Below, piece after piece: positions 1 through 9,210 of a stretch of DNA of 64,000 nucleotides. The stretch is from Methanococcoides sp052057775 (GTDB lineage Archaea; Halobacteriota; Methanosarcinia; Methanosarcinales; Methanosarcinaceae). Location: assembly GCF_052057775.1 (NCBI RefSeq), contig NZ_CP195121.1:2108001-2172000 (forward strand), written 5' to 3'. Under the pieces are notes generated by a model. It made no database searches. It was not told where the DNA came from and was given only the letters and a program-made list of their open reading frames with translations. The number at the start of each line of letters is the position of its first letter. Position 1 is the stretch's first letter. A program made the position numbers and the translations under genes.

Positions 1-2
1 TC

Positions 3-620
3 GTACTGCTTGCGATCCCACTGCCGATGAACGTACAACTGATCCTTGCCATCGACCTTGGAACGGATATACTTCCGGCACTGGCACTGGCTGTTGAGAA
101 AGGGGAAGGGGATATAATGAAACGTCCCCCCAGATCCAAATATGAGAAGTTGCTAACACCACAGGTCCTTCTCACATCCTACGGGATGAAAGGACCCATT
201 GAAGCACTTGCAGGCTTTACCTGTTACTTCGCCGTACTCCTGGACGGGGGATGGACATGGGGACAGGCATTGCTTAGCACAGAGCTCCTGTACAGGCAGG
301 CGATAATGGGATTCTTCGCTGCCGTAATTATCTGCCAGGTAGCAAATCTGCTCGTGTCCCGAACAAGGGTTGAATCAGCCTTCTCAAAGAACCCATTCAC
401 CAACAAAATGATACTGCTGGCCATCGTGAGCGAGCTGCTTATACTTACTATGATAATGTTCCATCCATTTGCGAACACTATCTTCGGAACAGCACCGGTA
501 GCATTGGAATATATCCTGCTTGCAGTACCGTTCGCAGTATTGCTGTTCCTGCAGGATGAGATCAGGAAATACTATATCAGGAAGGGGTCATTGCTTGCAA
601 AGGCTTTCCTGAAGTGGTAA
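3..620 (+). CDS. Cation-transporting P-type ATPase, C-terminal part (5' truncated by window)
   Basis: The reading frame is open from the window edge and ends at TAA 618-620, so only the last ~205 residues are present. The motif DLGTDILPALALAVE is the hallmark of the segment after the catalytic hinge of P2-type ATPases, and the remainder is four hydrophobic segments typical of the C-terminal membrane domain (PF00689). The phosphorylation site and ATP-binding domain lie outside the window, so Ca2+, Na+/K+ or H+ specificity cannot be decided. It converges directly on a cation exchanger gene (stop codons abut), which suggests a cation-homeostasis pair but is not an operon. Confidence 0.85.
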   Translation, partial: VLLAIPLPMNVQLILAIDLGTDILPALALAVEKGEGDIMKRPPRSKYEKLLTPQVLLTSYGMKGPIEALAGFTCYFAVLLDGGWTWGQALLSTELLYRQAIMGFFAAVIICQVANLLVSRTRVESAFSKNPFTNKMILLAIVSELLILTMIMFHPFANTIFGTAPVALEYILLAVPFAVLLFLQDEIRKYYIRKGSLLAKAFLKW

Positions 621-1700
621 TCACACTGCCATACCGGAACTGAACAGTAAGATCAGGAAGAGAACATAAAGGACGATCAATGCGATCCCTTCTATCCTCC
701 TGATCTCCCAGTGTGTATTGATGAACCACAGCAGAACAACGCTTATCATTATCATGAACGGACCGGTGAACATAATGGTCATTGGAGTTATTTCCAGAGG
801 GAACACAAGTGCTGATGCGCCAAGGACCAAAAAGATGTTCGTAATGTTGGAACCTATCACATTTCCGATAGCAATATTTCCATAACCTCTGCGTGCAGCG
901 GATATTGTAACCATCAGTTCGGGAAGGGAGGTACCTACTGCAACAAGTGTTACACCAATAAGTGTGTCAGGTAACCGGAACAGTTCTGCAAAGAATATTG
1001 CTTCTGCAACGAAGTATTTTGCACCGAATATCACTGCTACTCCGCTAATGAAGAGAATGACGAGATCCTTATAGATGCCTGTAAGTTCTCTCTTTTTTTC
1101 CTGTTCAGGGCTCTGATCACTGTTACTTACAGCCTTTCTTTTAGCGGAGTTATAATCATTGATACCATTTCTGACGCGCTGGTTCATTGATCCGACATAT
1201 TTGAACTTTACAAAATAGTGAATAAACTCCCGGAAATAGGACTTGCCCTCGAACTTTGACTTATCCTCGAACAGGAAGAAAACATAAGCTACATAAAAAA
1301 GAACAAGGACAACTGCTTCAATTCTGGATATTTGAAGATCAAATGCAAGAAGCAGGAAAAGAGAAGAAGCAAAGACCATAATGTAACCATCCCTTTTCAG
1401 CATGTCCGATTCGGTCTTTACCACTGAGATGATGGCAGCACATCCCACGATAAGGGCTATGTTCGCAATGTTCGAACCCACGACATTTCCTATCACTATT
1501 CCGCTTGATTCTGACAGTGATGCGGTTATGGAAGAAGCAAGCTCCGGTATGGAGGTACCGACGGCTACCAGGGTAAGCCCGATAATGAACTCGGAGACCC
1601 CGAACTTCTTTGCAATTGAAGATGCAGAACTTACAAAAAAGTCGGATCCTTTGACCAGAAGTATCAGGCCTATAAGCAGGATAGCAATATTTGAAAGCAT
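621..1700 (-). CDS. Calcium/sodium antiporter of the CaCA (YrbG-like) family
   Basis: A 359-residue membrane protein with the two inverted alpha-repeats of the CaCA superfamily. Repeat 1 carries VAVGTSIPELASSI and GNVVGSNIANI (residues ~47-80); repeat 2 carries VAVGTSLPELMVTI and GNVIGSNITNI (residues ~250-290). The acidic residue of each G-T-S-x-P-E motif is the conserved cation ligand. About ten hydrophobic segments flank a charged cytosolic loop (residues ~150-210, with KRKAVSNSDQ). Length matches the family. It probably exchanges Ca2+ for Na+ or H+ at the cell membrane. Stop codon abuts the P-type ATPase stop; the promoter should lie in 1701-1850, which is shared with divergent ribH. Confidence 0.9.
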   Translation of the reverse strand: MLSNIAILLIGLILLVKGSDFFVSSASSIAKKFGVSEFIIGLTLVAVGTSIPELASSITASLSESSGIVIGNVVGSNIANIALIVGCAAIISVVKTESDMLKRDGYIMVFASSLFLLLAFDLQISRIEAVVLVLFYVAYVFFLFEDKSKFEGKSYFREFIHYFVKFKYVGSMNQRVRNGINDYNSAKRKAVSNSDQSPEQEKKRELTGIYKDLVILFISGVAVIFGAKYFVAEAIFFAELFRLPDTLIGVTLVAVGTSLPELMVTISAARRGYGNIAIGNVIGSNITNIFLVLGASALVFPLEITPMTIMFTGPFMIMISVVLLWFINTHWEIRRIEGIALIVLYVLFLILLFSSGMAV

Positions 1701-1786
1701 CGAACTTCAATTGGACACGTTTCTATTTATCTTTGTTTATGGTGTCACGCCGCTATGATCTGATGATATATGTACCTATAAGTACG

Positions 1787-1794
1787 TTTATATG
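1787..1794 (+). promoter_or_regulatory. Candidate TATA box for ribH
   Basis: TTTATATG lies 57 bp upstream of the ribH TTG start; archaeal transcription usually begins ~25 bp downstream of the TATA box, giving a leader of ~35 nt that includes the AAGGAG site at 1836-1841. Position and composition only; not tested. Confidence 0.35.
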
Positions 1795-1850
1795 CAAGAT
1801 AGATGTTTAATGAGTAAGATACGTTAAACATTATAAAGGAGTTTGATGCT

Positions 1851-2270
1851 TTGAGTGATATTGAACCTATTAGATTGGGATTTGTCGTAGCTGAGTTCAA
1901 CAGGGACCTTACATACCAGATGGAACTTTTGGGAACAGAGCATGCAAAGTTCCTTGGCGCTGAGGTAGTAGACACAATTCTGGTGCCTGGCGTTTACGAT
2001 ATGCCTCTTGCTATCAAGAAACTCTGCAAGCGCGATGACATCGATGCAGTCATCACGATCGGTATCGTGATCGAGGGTGCTACTAAGCATGACGAGATCG
2101 TTGTCCAGCATGCTGCAAGGAAGATCACCGATCTTTCACTTGAGTACGACAAACCGGTCACACTCGGTATTGCAGGACCGGGCATGACACGTATGGAAGC
2201 ACACCAGCGTGTGGATTATGCAAAGCGTGCGGTCGAAGCTGCAGTAAAGCTTGTCAGACGCCTGAAATAA
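1851..2270 (+). CDS. ribH: 6,7-dimethyl-8-ribityllumazine synthase
   Basis: The 139-residue protein condenses ribityl-aminouracil with 3,4-dihydroxy-2-butanone phosphate in riboflavin synthesis. Family features are the N-terminal GFVVAEFNRDLT strand-loop, PGVYDMPLAIKKL in the substrate pocket, and VIEGATKHDEIV, which contains the catalytic histidine and phosphate-binding segment. The length is that of archaeal lumazine synthases. The start is TTG at 1851: AAGGAG at 1836-1841 is spaced correctly, whereas the ATG at 1846 terminates after two codons. The FAD synthase gene ribL lies 1.3 kb downstream on the other strand, so flavin genes are loosely grouped here. Confidence 0.92.
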   Translation: MSDIEPIRLGFVVAEFNRDLTYQMELLGTEHAKFLGAEVVDTILVPGVYDMPLAIKKLCKRDDIDAVITIGIVIEGATKHDEIVVQHAARKITDLSLEYDKPVTLGIAGPGMTRMEAHQRVDYAKRAVEAAVKLVRRLK

Positions 2271-2342
2271 AATTGCAGTTCGACTTCAGTCAACTGTAAA
2301 AAACGATCAACTAAAAAAACGAGATCTAAAAAGGTAATTCCT

Positions 2343-3485
2343 ATGCCATCATCAAGACTTGAGCGTGTAGAAGAATCGGCAACCATCAAGATCGCAAACG
2401 CTGCCAACAAGCTGAAGAGCGAAGGCATCGATGTGATCAGTTTCAGCCTTGGAGAACCGGACTTTGACACTCCGGAACATATCTGCAAGGCAGCAGCGGA
2501 TGCAATGTACCGTGGTGAGACACATTACGCACCATCCAATGGTATCCCTGAGCTCAGGACAGCAATTGCGAACAAGCTGGTGAGCGAGAACAAGCTCGAC
2601 GTTACACCGGATGACGTCCTTGTCACACCGGGTGCAAAACAGGCTATCTTTGAGATCCTTATGTCCGTCCTTGACGACAACGATGAGGCCATTCTTCCGG
2701 ACCCTTCCTGGGTATCCTACAGCCCATGTATCAAATTCGCAGGTGCAAACCCTGTCTGGGCACCTACTGACCCGGACAACGGGTTCATGCCTTATGATAT
2801 CGAGGAACTCATAACCGACAAGACAAAGCTCATCATCGTCAACTCCCCATGCAACCCTACCGGTGGAGTATATGACGAAGAGATGCTCAAGACAGTTGCA
2901 GATCTTGCTATCGACCATGACCTGCTTGTGCTCTCTGATGAGATCTACGAGAAGATCATCTATGACAAAAAGCACATCAGCATGGGTTCACTGGACGGCA
3001 TGCACGAGCGTACCATAACTGTGAACGGTTTCTCAAAGGCTTATGCAATGACCGGCTGGAGACTCGGTTATGTGACAGCTGTACCGGAGCTGATGAAAGG
3101 CTTCAAAAAGATACACTCCCACTCCGTAAGCAGTGCAACCACCTTCGCACAGTTCGGTGGAGTGGCAGCTCTGGAAGGACCACAGGAACCTGTCAATGAC
3201 ATGATCAAAGAGTTCAGGGCAAGACGCGACATACTCATCGACGGCCTGAACAGGATCGGATTCAAATGCAAGAAGCCTGACGGTGCATTCTATGCATTTG
3301 CTGATGTCAGCGAATTCGGAAACGGTGATGAAGTTGCAGAAAAACTGCTTCAGGAAGCACATGTAGCTGTGACACCTGGCGCAGGTTTCGGTGCAAGCAG
3401 CAAGGATTTCATCAGGATCTCCTATGCCACATCACAGGAAAGAATAAGGGAAGCACTCCAGAGGATAGAGGACACACTCCTCTAA
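2343..3485 (+). CDS. PLP-dependent class I aminotransferase (aspartate aminotransferase-like)
   Basis: A 380-residue fold-type I aminotransferase. Motifs in order: SLGEPDFDTPEHI near the N-terminus (substrate entry), NSPCNPTGGVYDEE (residues ~170-182, cofactor asparagine), SDEIYEKIIY (aspartate contacting the PLP ring nitrogen), NGFSKAYAMTGWRLGY (residues ~230-245, Schiff-base lysine) and the C-terminal RISYATS with the carboxylate-binding arginine. This is the I-gamma aspartate aminotransferase pattern, but substrate (aspartate, aromatic or other) cannot be fixed from sequence. It follows ribH by 72 bp on the same strand and may be cotranscribed. Confidence 0.88.
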   Translation: MPSSRLERVEESATIKIANAANKLKSEGIDVISFSLGEPDFDTPEHICKAAADAMYRGETHYAPSNGIPELRTAIANKLVSENKLDVTPDDVLVTPGAKQAIFEILMSVLDDNDEAILPDPSWVSYSPCIKFAGANPVWAPTDPDNGFMPYDIEELITDKTKLIIVNSPCNPTGGVYDEEMLKTVADLAIDHDLLVLSDEIYEKIIYDKKHISMGSLDGMHERTITVNGFSKAYAMTGWRLGYVTAVPELMKGFKKIHSHSVSSATTFAQFGGVAALEGPQEPVNDMIKEFRARRDILIDGLNRIGFKCKKPDGAFYAFADVSEFGNGDEVAEKLLQEAHVAVTPGAGFGASSKDFIRISYATSQERIREALQRIEDTLL

Positions 3486-3541
3486 ACCTTTCTTTTTTTA
3501 GATTGATTCCATTTTCTTTTTTAAATATTAGCTAATGTGGA

Positions 3542-3973
3542 TCAGCTTTTACTCTCGCAATACCGCTCGAGTATTTTGTTGATAATTCTTCCACTGCTAT
3601 ATAGCGGACACTTCAGTGACTCGTCTATCCTCGTTACAATTGCCTTGAAACCTCGCTCCCGGAGGCTATTTTCAAGCTCTTCCACGTCAAAGAACTGGTC
3701 ATGTCCCAGAACGATGATATCAGGGTCGATCTCATATAACGGTTCAAAAATGTCCTTTTCGCTTCCAAGCATTGCCCTGTCAACTGCTTTCAAAGAGCTG
3801 ACCATCTCAAGTCGCTGCAATTCAGGAACAATAGGCTTTTCCTTGTGCCGTATCATGGAATCCCTTGCGACCAGCACGTAGAGCTCGTCACCCATAGCAC
3901 GGGCACTGCTTAAGAAGAAAATGTGCCCTGGATGCAAAAGATCGAACGTTCCTGTGGCAAGTACTCGTATCAA
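3542..3973 (-). CDS. ribL: FAD synthase, archaeal RibL type (cytidylyltransferase-like)
   Basis: A 143-residue nucleotidyltransferase with the signature GTFDLLHPGHIFFL at residues ~7-20, where the H-x-G-H motif binds the triphosphate, and a C-terminal YSSGRIINKI in the position of the ISSTxI/R motif. Size and the SLKCPLYSSGR region match the archaeal FAD synthase family (RibL), which transfers AMP to FMN; related glycerol-3-phosphate cytidylyltransferases are the main alternative. Convergent with the upstream aminotransferase. A role in flavin supply fits with ribH nearby. Confidence 0.82.
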   Translation of the reverse strand: MIRVLATGTFDLLHPGHIFFLSSARAMGDELYVLVARDSMIRHKEKPIVPELQRLEMVSSLKAVDRAMLGSEKDIFEPLYEIDPDIIVLGHDQFFDVEELENSLRERGFKAIVTRIDESLKCPLYSSGRIINKILERYCESKS

Positions 3974-4093
3974 GAAAGATCACCCTGTAAAGTAAAACTA
4001 TGGAAGAAGACCAAAGGGTCTTACAGTTCAGGAAATGAACAGCAACCTTAATAATATTATGCTAAAAGAATGAACAGTGATCCATCCGGAGGA

Positions 4094-4891
4094 TCAGTGT
4101 TCCTTTTTCAGCACTTCATTACGGAACTTCCTGTAGCAGCTCTCAATGAGGTTCAGTTCCCCCTCGATATTCAGTATATCAAAGTCGAATAGCTCAGCGA
4201 ATTCCTTTACGATATCATCGAACTTCTTTTCATAATGCAGCCCGGTATTGACCTTTGCAACCTTCTTGTAACCCACTGCATCGAAAACGAATTTCGATGT
4301 CTCGATATCAGTAGGATCCTTGCCGAAGCCACCGGCAACCAGCATATCTCCCCAGTTAGCAGCCCACATGGGTGTCAGGAAGAAGGTACCAATTCCCTTG
4401 AAGCTCTTGAGGTGTTCCAGATATGCCTCTCTTCCGCCGAGCACTGCCCCGATACAGTCATCGACGATCTCACCGTTCTCTTCCTTGAGAATGCAGATCT
4501 TACACTCAAGGTCCCCTAACTCCTTTTCAACATTTCCAAGAACATTGCCACAAAGACCGTAGAATAAGAGAATACCATCTGAATAGGATGCCATTTCCTC
4601 AACCTTCTGGTAAACCTCGGACTTGAGGTTGACAGGTACAGCATGCAATGCGAATTCAAGCATGTTTATGATAATGCAATAGGAATCACCACACCGATCA
4701 TGGCATCCGGATGCGAGGCTGGCCTCAGGCAAGAGCCTGTAGGAAACACCCACATCATCAAGCTTTTTTACAATACCACCGCAGTCCTTGTTCTCGACCA
4801 CGATCAGATCATCTATCAAAGGGTCATGCTCTACAAGATGGACGATCTCGTCCTCGAACATCCTGCATCCTATTAGGCTTATTACCGGCAT
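4094..4891 (-). CDS. DUF1638 domain protein
   Basis: A soluble 265-residue protein starting with a predicted beta strand (PVISLIGCRMFEDE) and containing a cysteine-rich segment, LASGCHDRCGDSYC (residues ~60-73), plus LFYGLCGNVLG (residues ~108-118). These conserved cysteines and the overall layout match DUF1638, which is common in methylotrophic methanogens, often next to corrinoid methyltransferase genes. The function is unknown; metal or corrinoid-related binding is only a guess. It is the last apparently intact chromosomal gene before the casposon block: the polB fossil begins 82 bp upstream of its start. Confidence 0.75.
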   Translation of the reverse strand: MPVISLIGCRMFEDEIVHLVEHDPLIDDLIVVENKDCGGIVKKLDDVGVSYRLLPEASLASGCHDRCGDSYCIIINMLEFALHAVPVNLKSEVYQKVEEMASYSDGILLFYGLCGNVLGNVEKELGDLECKICILKEENGEIVDDCIGAVLGGREAYLEHLKSFKGIGTFFLTPMWAANWGDMLVAGGFGKDPTDIETSKFVFDAVGYKKVAKVNTGLHYEKKFDDIVKEFAELFDFDILNIEGELNLIESCYRKFRNEVLKKEH

Positions 4892-4972
4892 AGCTCTCCT
4901 CCTCTTTTACAGTAGATAATGTTGCAGGTCGGAACTATATAAGGATGCCTATTATAGTCGTTTTTATCGAAT

Positions 4973-5818
4973 TTCTATGGGATATCCTCAAAGCGTTATG
5001 CACTATACACTTATGATAACGGTGAAATTAAGTTCACGGAAGGTGAGAGATCTTTCAAGTTGCATGGACTTGGGCATTTAACAAATCCATTTCCAAAAGC
5101 TGTTGATGATTGGCAAGCTGAGATCTGGGAAGATATTCTCAAGTTTCATAATGGGATGATTTCCGGAATTGATATTGAAGAGAAATATTCAGGATTGTAT
5201 GCTATCTCAAGGCTTACTGTTTCAACACCAAATGTATTACATCGATTTGACAAGATCAACAAAGGCAATCCGTGGTCAAGGCAGATCAAACCCTTTGACT
5301 TTTATCATGTAGGATTCCAGGCTGTTGAGGAAGATGGCAAAGCTGTCAAGCCATTAGCTCCTTATTCAGATGAACATCAGAAGATTGTTTATGAACCATT
5401 CATTGATTATGAAACTGGGGATATCAAGGAAGGATCTAATTATTTCAAGCCATTGAGCAGGACAATAATGCAATATGTGGAACATCCTGAGCATAAGTTC
5501 GATGGTGATACTGGAGTCCTTGATAGGAAGCATGTTCATGCTGATGGTGTTGTTTACATAGGGAAGGAAGCCAACAACATTGATGAGCAAGGACTGGAAG
5601 TAATGCAAGCTCAGGAATTTGTTAATGAGGAAGAAATCAAGCAATTAATTCTAAATCTTAGACCTAAAGAAGCAAAGGAGTATGGGATTAAGCATAGAAG
5701 CGACTTGATAAGATTAAAAAAGAATGCAACTGAAGGGAAGTTGAATTTTAGAAGCCAACTTGTTAGGGGATTGATAAAGCACACAAAAAGCACAGTAGGC
5801 AAGACGATTACAGATTGA
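4973..5818 (+). pseudogene. Casposon family B DNA polymerase, C-terminal fragment (casposon 1 remnant)
   Basis: Translation from 4973 (FYGISSKRYALYTYDN) matches the C-terminal ~280 residues of the intact casposon 3 polymerase with only scattered substitutions, e.g. GERSFKLHGLGHLTNPFPK and YIGKEANNIDEQ. Homology starts abruptly at 4973 with no preceding exonuclease or palm motifs, so the 5' two thirds of polB and the left end of this element are gone. An internal ATG at 5060 opens a 252-residue frame that is probably not functional because all catalytic aspartates are missing. It marks the leftmost, oldest member of the tandem casposon array. Confidence 0.85.
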
Positions 5819-6276
5819 ATTACCTTGTGATAATTTTTTATATCTTAAGACTAATTTTGCTGATAGATAGCTATCAAAAACTACACGGATACTCTGAAGA
5901 ATGTGTGGAAACTGCCATGACCTTAATTGACAAGTTAGACGATACTGTAAATGTATTAGATCAGCTAAAAGAAATAGTTTGGTTAGTTCAAGTTGGAGAA
6001 ATTCCAGAAGGAGATCTTGAAGAGGATTTGTGGACAGAGTTAGACCTTGCATTAGCCGATATATATGGAATTCTTACAAGGTATAAAGATGAAAAGTCAT
6101 CAAGAAAAGTAGAACAAAAGGAGATTGATTTCTTGGTTTCAGTTAGATTAAAGAATCTCAACAAACTAAGCAAGCAAATTAATCTTGAAGATTATCCACA
6201 GATGCATTTAAACTATCTATTAGCATCATACTCAATTGCTTTACTGGACTCCTATTATGAAATGAAATGTGAATAA
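5815..6276 (+). CDS. Hypothetical protein, casposon 1 cargo
   Basis: A 153-residue ORF whose TTG start overlaps the polB fossil stop (TTGA); a later start is possible. The first ~18 residues are hydrophobic (YLVIIFYILRLILLI), followed by a charged, mostly helical region rich in Asp, Glu, Lys and Leu (e.g. EGDLEEDLWTELDLALADIY). I do not recognise the family. Its place between polB and the right terminus is where the intact casposon 3 carries its lipoprotein cargo, so I treat it as element cargo. No paralogue is visible in the window. Confidence 0.45.
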   Translation: MNYLVIIFYILRLILLIDSYQKLHGYSEECVETAMTLIDKLDDTVNVLDQLKEIVWLVQVGEIPEGDLEEDLWTELDLALADIYGILTRYKDEKSSRKVEQKEIDFLVSVRLKNLNKLSKQINLEDYPQMHLNYLLASYSIALLDSYYEMKCE

Positions 6277-6323
6277 GTTTGGAGGAATCATATAATGATA
6301 TCTGACATTTGATATCACAACTG

Positions 6324-6797
6324 TTATCCTGTTATTTCACTCCAAAACCGAATATTCCTGATTTTTGTATGGTCGATCTCTTTATGCCTTTTCATATTGA
6401 ACTCAATCATTAAGTAAGAAAGCAAATCTTCACCATAATAAATAATGTCTGTTTGGTATACTGAAAATACAGGATTCCCTTTCTCTTCTGGTTCTGAGGA
6501 AATATATCTGTGGCTATAAATAGGAATGAGCTTAGGTACTTTTTCCATCTCTTTTCTGCAAAGTTCAATAGCTTCCAACAAGTTGGTGGGCTTTGTTCCC
6601 CAATCCTCATACCAAAAATTGTTATGTTCAATATCAAAGATCATACTTTCAAGAGGCCAGTTCCTTGATTATCTCCGTGCAACACATATCTTCTCTATGT
6701 TTAATAATTCAGCTATAGTTATAAAATCTCTGATATGTTTAATAGTTTCATTTTTCAAATGGTTGTGTAATCTATCTGCAAAAGCGTAGTGTTTTTC
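6324..6797 (-). pseudogene. Degraded hypothetical gene (possible SUKH/SMI1-like family), in-frame TAA
   Basis: The longest open piece (6324-6644) encodes 106 residues with NNFWYEDWG and LIPIYSHRY...NPVFSVYQTDIIYYG, a pattern I associate with SMI1/KNR4 (SUKH)-like bacterial proteins, often immunity proteins; this family call is tentative. Apparent coding continues upstream in the same frame (NWPLESM, before it a TAA at 6669-6671, then FADRLHNHLKNETIKHI) until it runs into the casposon 1 terminus. The gene thus seems cut by the stop codon and truncated at its 5' end by the element boundary. Confidence 0.45.
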
Positions 6798-6815
6798 GTG
6801 CTTACCTATATCACC
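6785..6815. repeat. Right terminus of casposon 1
   Basis: Read inward (minus strand) the end is GGTGATATAGGTAAGCACG then AAAAAC, matching the casposon 3 termini GGGGATATAGGTAA...AAAAAAC at most positions. It is followed directly by the 12-bp AAACTATTATGC and then by the left end of casposon 2. Confidence 0.7.
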
Positions 6816-6827
6816 AAACTATTATGC
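6816..6827. repeat. Target-site duplication copy 1 (AAACTATTATGC)
   Basis: The 12-bp sequence AAACTATTATGC separates the right end of casposon 1 from the left end of casposon 2. Identical copies sit at 28017-28028 and 36735-36746. Length and position agree with casposon target-site duplications (reported as ~14-15 bp; flanking C/G bases make the exact limit ambiguous here). Confidence 0.8.
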
Positions 6828-7005
6828 GGGGATATAGGTAAAGCCGGAAAAGGCAACTCCCGAAATTCCTTAACCTATTCGTATTAGTAAGGGCCTAGCT
6901 CTATCAAATTTATTTAACTAAGTTGTGTGATGATAACTCCCTAAACTTCTCGGAAATTATTGATATATTCGAAGATTGTTATTAAGTCCTATTTTTTTTA
7001 AGGCA
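6828..7005. repeat. Casposon 2 left terminal inverted repeat
   Basis: Matches the reverse complement of 27840-28016. The first ~125 bp align closely, including a perfectly shared 40-bp core beginning CCTATTCGTATTAGTAAGGG and continuing to TCAAATTTATTTAA; the inner ~50 bp are weaker (CGAAGATT, AAG.CCT, T-tract). This is much longer than the 32-bp termini of casposon 3. Confidence 0.85.
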
Positions 7006-7266
7006 TAATCCATAAATGTCCTGTTTTTTTTAAAAAAAAGAATTGTAATTTCAGTATTTCTCAAATTTTTTAGTTCCTTTTTTCCTGCGATTTATTTCCT
7101 TTTTCAAATATGCAATTGATATTAATACTAAGAGTTCCGTTTTTTTTACCGATATTCCTCGCATAGATTTAAGGGGGATAGCTTTTAAAAGCCTATTGGA
7201 TGGCGCACCAGTTGGCCCGGGTGAGTGATTGAAGCTGCAGATACCTGTAATGTTAGAGGTGATTAG

Positions 7267-7530
7267 ATACAATACTACACATGGATTGAGGAATACCCTG
7301 ATGATCCAGACTATGGTGAGCACGTTGCTCTATTTAGGATGGAGATCAGCAAAGATAATATAGTTACTGAGGAATGGAATGCTGAAACTAATACTTGGGA
7401 GCATAATCCGAGAGTTATAGCAGCCACTGGCATTGGTGGAGCATCTCCATATCATGAAGTAAATGAATCAGATATTGGGTCAATAAAAGAGAGCATAAAG
7501 AAATACCGGAAATCAGCAGGGGTAATGTAA
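7267..7530 (+). pseudogene. Fragment of an unidentified protein gene
   Basis: The frame is open from just after TAG 7264-7266 (YTWIEEYPDDPDYGEHV) through ATG 7339 to TAA 7530; the part from the ATG encodes 63 residues (NTWEHNPRVIAATGIGG). Amino-acid composition looks like real coding sequence extending upstream of the only start codon, so I regard it as the 3' end of a decayed gene. Family not recognised. Confidence 0.35.
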
Positions 7531-7609
7531 TGCCTTCTGCGATTCTTTGATTAGAAATGTAGGTAATAAAAAATCTATAATGCAAATATATTATGATTTA
7601 TTCAAAGTC

Positions 7610-8149
7610 CTAACAATAAGTTTTTAACATTCTAATTGTTTGGAGAAACTCGGAATTACTATAATTTTTATTTTTCTTTACGATTGTTAACATGAAATCA
7701 ATGATTGTTTTAAACTCAAGAACATGGTCTATTTTATGCTCTTTCAAAATTCTTATTGTTTCCTTGCATACGTTTTCTTTAACTGGCAAGTGAGATAATA
7801 CCAGAATTGACTTGAAATCATCTGTACCCCAAAATTTTTTATTAGCCTCCAATGGCACCATCAGAAACAAAATTAAATATTCTACTAAATTCTCTGAGCA
7901 CTGAAGGTGTAAAGTTCATGCCATGCCAGCCTTTAACTTCTATAGATGCTCGATGAATTCTTTTTAAGTCATCTACATCTTTAATTACAAAATCAATATC
8001 TTTGCCTTTTGGTTTAATGGATGCAAATTAAAAACTAATAAATCAATATCACTATCAACATTATTAAGAGAATATAGCAGGTTAGTTTTAACTAGGAATT
8101 TATTATTTTCGAAAAAGAGTCTTACAATTTCTTCATTGATATCGCTCAT
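7610..8149 (-). pseudogene. Frameshifted gene, possible PD-(D/E)XK nuclease-like protein
   Basis: Three minus-strand frames join into one plausible protein: start ATG 8149 (MSDINEEIVRLFFENNKF), a shift near the HPLN/PKGKDIDFVIKD region, then ASIEVKGWHGMNFTPSVLREF, and a second shift before EANKKFWGTDDFKSILVLS, ending at 7610. The D-x-D-F-V...I-E-V-K-G spacing resembles a PD-(D/E)XK active site, but this is an eye impression only. The two frame breaks make a functional product unlikely. It lies at the start of the casposon 2 cargo. Confidence 0.4.
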
Positions 8150-8269
8150 GGTATAGCATCCTTTTATTTAGTAAATAATATTCATGAATTATGGAATAAA
8201 ATCTTATACACGAACATTTAAACTACTATATTAGGGCAAATATAGCTTACTTGACATTGGGGGAATTAT

Positions 8270-9091
8270 TTGGAAGATCACACATCTATAAAAGCCGAAA
8301 ATATACTCAAAATCGATGATGTTGAAAATTATAAGATACATTTTGCTGTATGGGATGGGGAAGAAGAGCCGTTAGATGTGTTTGTAAGAAGTAGAGACGA
8401 ATGGAATGGCTGGAATAGCTGGAAGGGGGGTAGAGATGACTTCAGCCGCAGTTATATTTTTTCACTAATAAGATTCTATCCTCAACCTGATAAATGGCTA
8501 TTTGGCGGAATATTCAAAGTTGTTGAAAGAAAACAAGATCACTATGTTGTCACTCTTGAAGAGCAATACCAAGAGTACATTGGAAGGTTGTTGATAGATT
8601 ATCCAGGTCCAAAAGCAAGAGGTAGGGCATTCTATCTTGAAAAACACTATCTAAATCTTGTAGTTTCACAACTTTTTGATAAACCATACTCTGGGGAAGC
8701 TTTCTGCGGTTATGAAAACATTGAACATAGTTTTTCACAGCTTGAACCTATTTTTAAACAAAATAAAAGAGACTGGATGGCTGCACTAAAGAACGTCAAA
8801 GGAGTCTACCTAATAGTAGACAAAAACAATGGAAAAATGTACGTAGGATCTGCCTACGGTGAAACGGGTATATGGTCTAGGTGGGGTTGCTACATTGGTA
8901 CAGGTCATGGTTGGAATGATGAACTTACAAAGCTTATAAAAGAAAACGGTATTGATTATGCAAGGAAAAATTTCCAGTTTTCTCTTTTAGAATATCGTTC
9001 TATGAAGACAGATGATAATGTTATCATTGAAAGGGAGCAATACTGGAAGCGTGTTCTTTTGTCAGGTAAATTTGGATATAATCAAAATTAA
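8270..9091 (+). CDS. GIY-YIG domain protein
   Basis: A 273-residue protein. The C-terminal ~100 residues form a GIY-YIG nuclease domain: KGVYLIVDKNNGKMYVGSA gives the G-V-Y and Y-V-G strands, followed by the conserved arginine (SRWGCYIGTG) and a glutamate in IIEREQYWKR. The N-terminal ~170 residues (VWDGEEEPLDVFVRSRDEW, GGIFKVVERK) are not recognised and could recognise DNA or another ligand. The TTG start at 8270 follows a GGGGG run at 8259-8263. It is a free-standing gene upstream of mcrBC; a defence or homing role is an inference from the domain and location. Confidence 0.72.
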   Translation: MEDHTSIKAENILKIDDVENYKIHFAVWDGEEEPLDVFVRSRDEWNGWNSWKGGRDDFSRSYIFSLIRFYPQPDKWLFGGIFKVVERKQDHYVVTLEEQYQEYIGRLLIDYPGPKARGRAFYLEKHYLNLVVSQLFDKPYSGEAFCGYENIEHSFSQLEPIFKQNKRDWMAALKNVKGVYLIVDKNNGKMYVGSAYGETGIWSRWGCYIGTGHGWNDELTKLIKENGIDYARKNFQFSLLEYRSMKTDDNVIIEREQYWKRVLLSGKFGYNQN

Positions 9092-9210
9092 GTTACTTTT
9101 TCAACTCCAAAAACAAAATCGCAAATGGTAACATCCCCCTAATCTTTAATTTATTATAGTACCAATTTTAATAGATTATACAAAATTTCTTTTAAATGGA
9201 GAAATAACCC

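Noticed and set aside
2352..2975. 207-residue minus-strand ORF opposite the aminotransferase
   Set aside because: Shadow frame; the plus strand carries all aminotransferase motifs.
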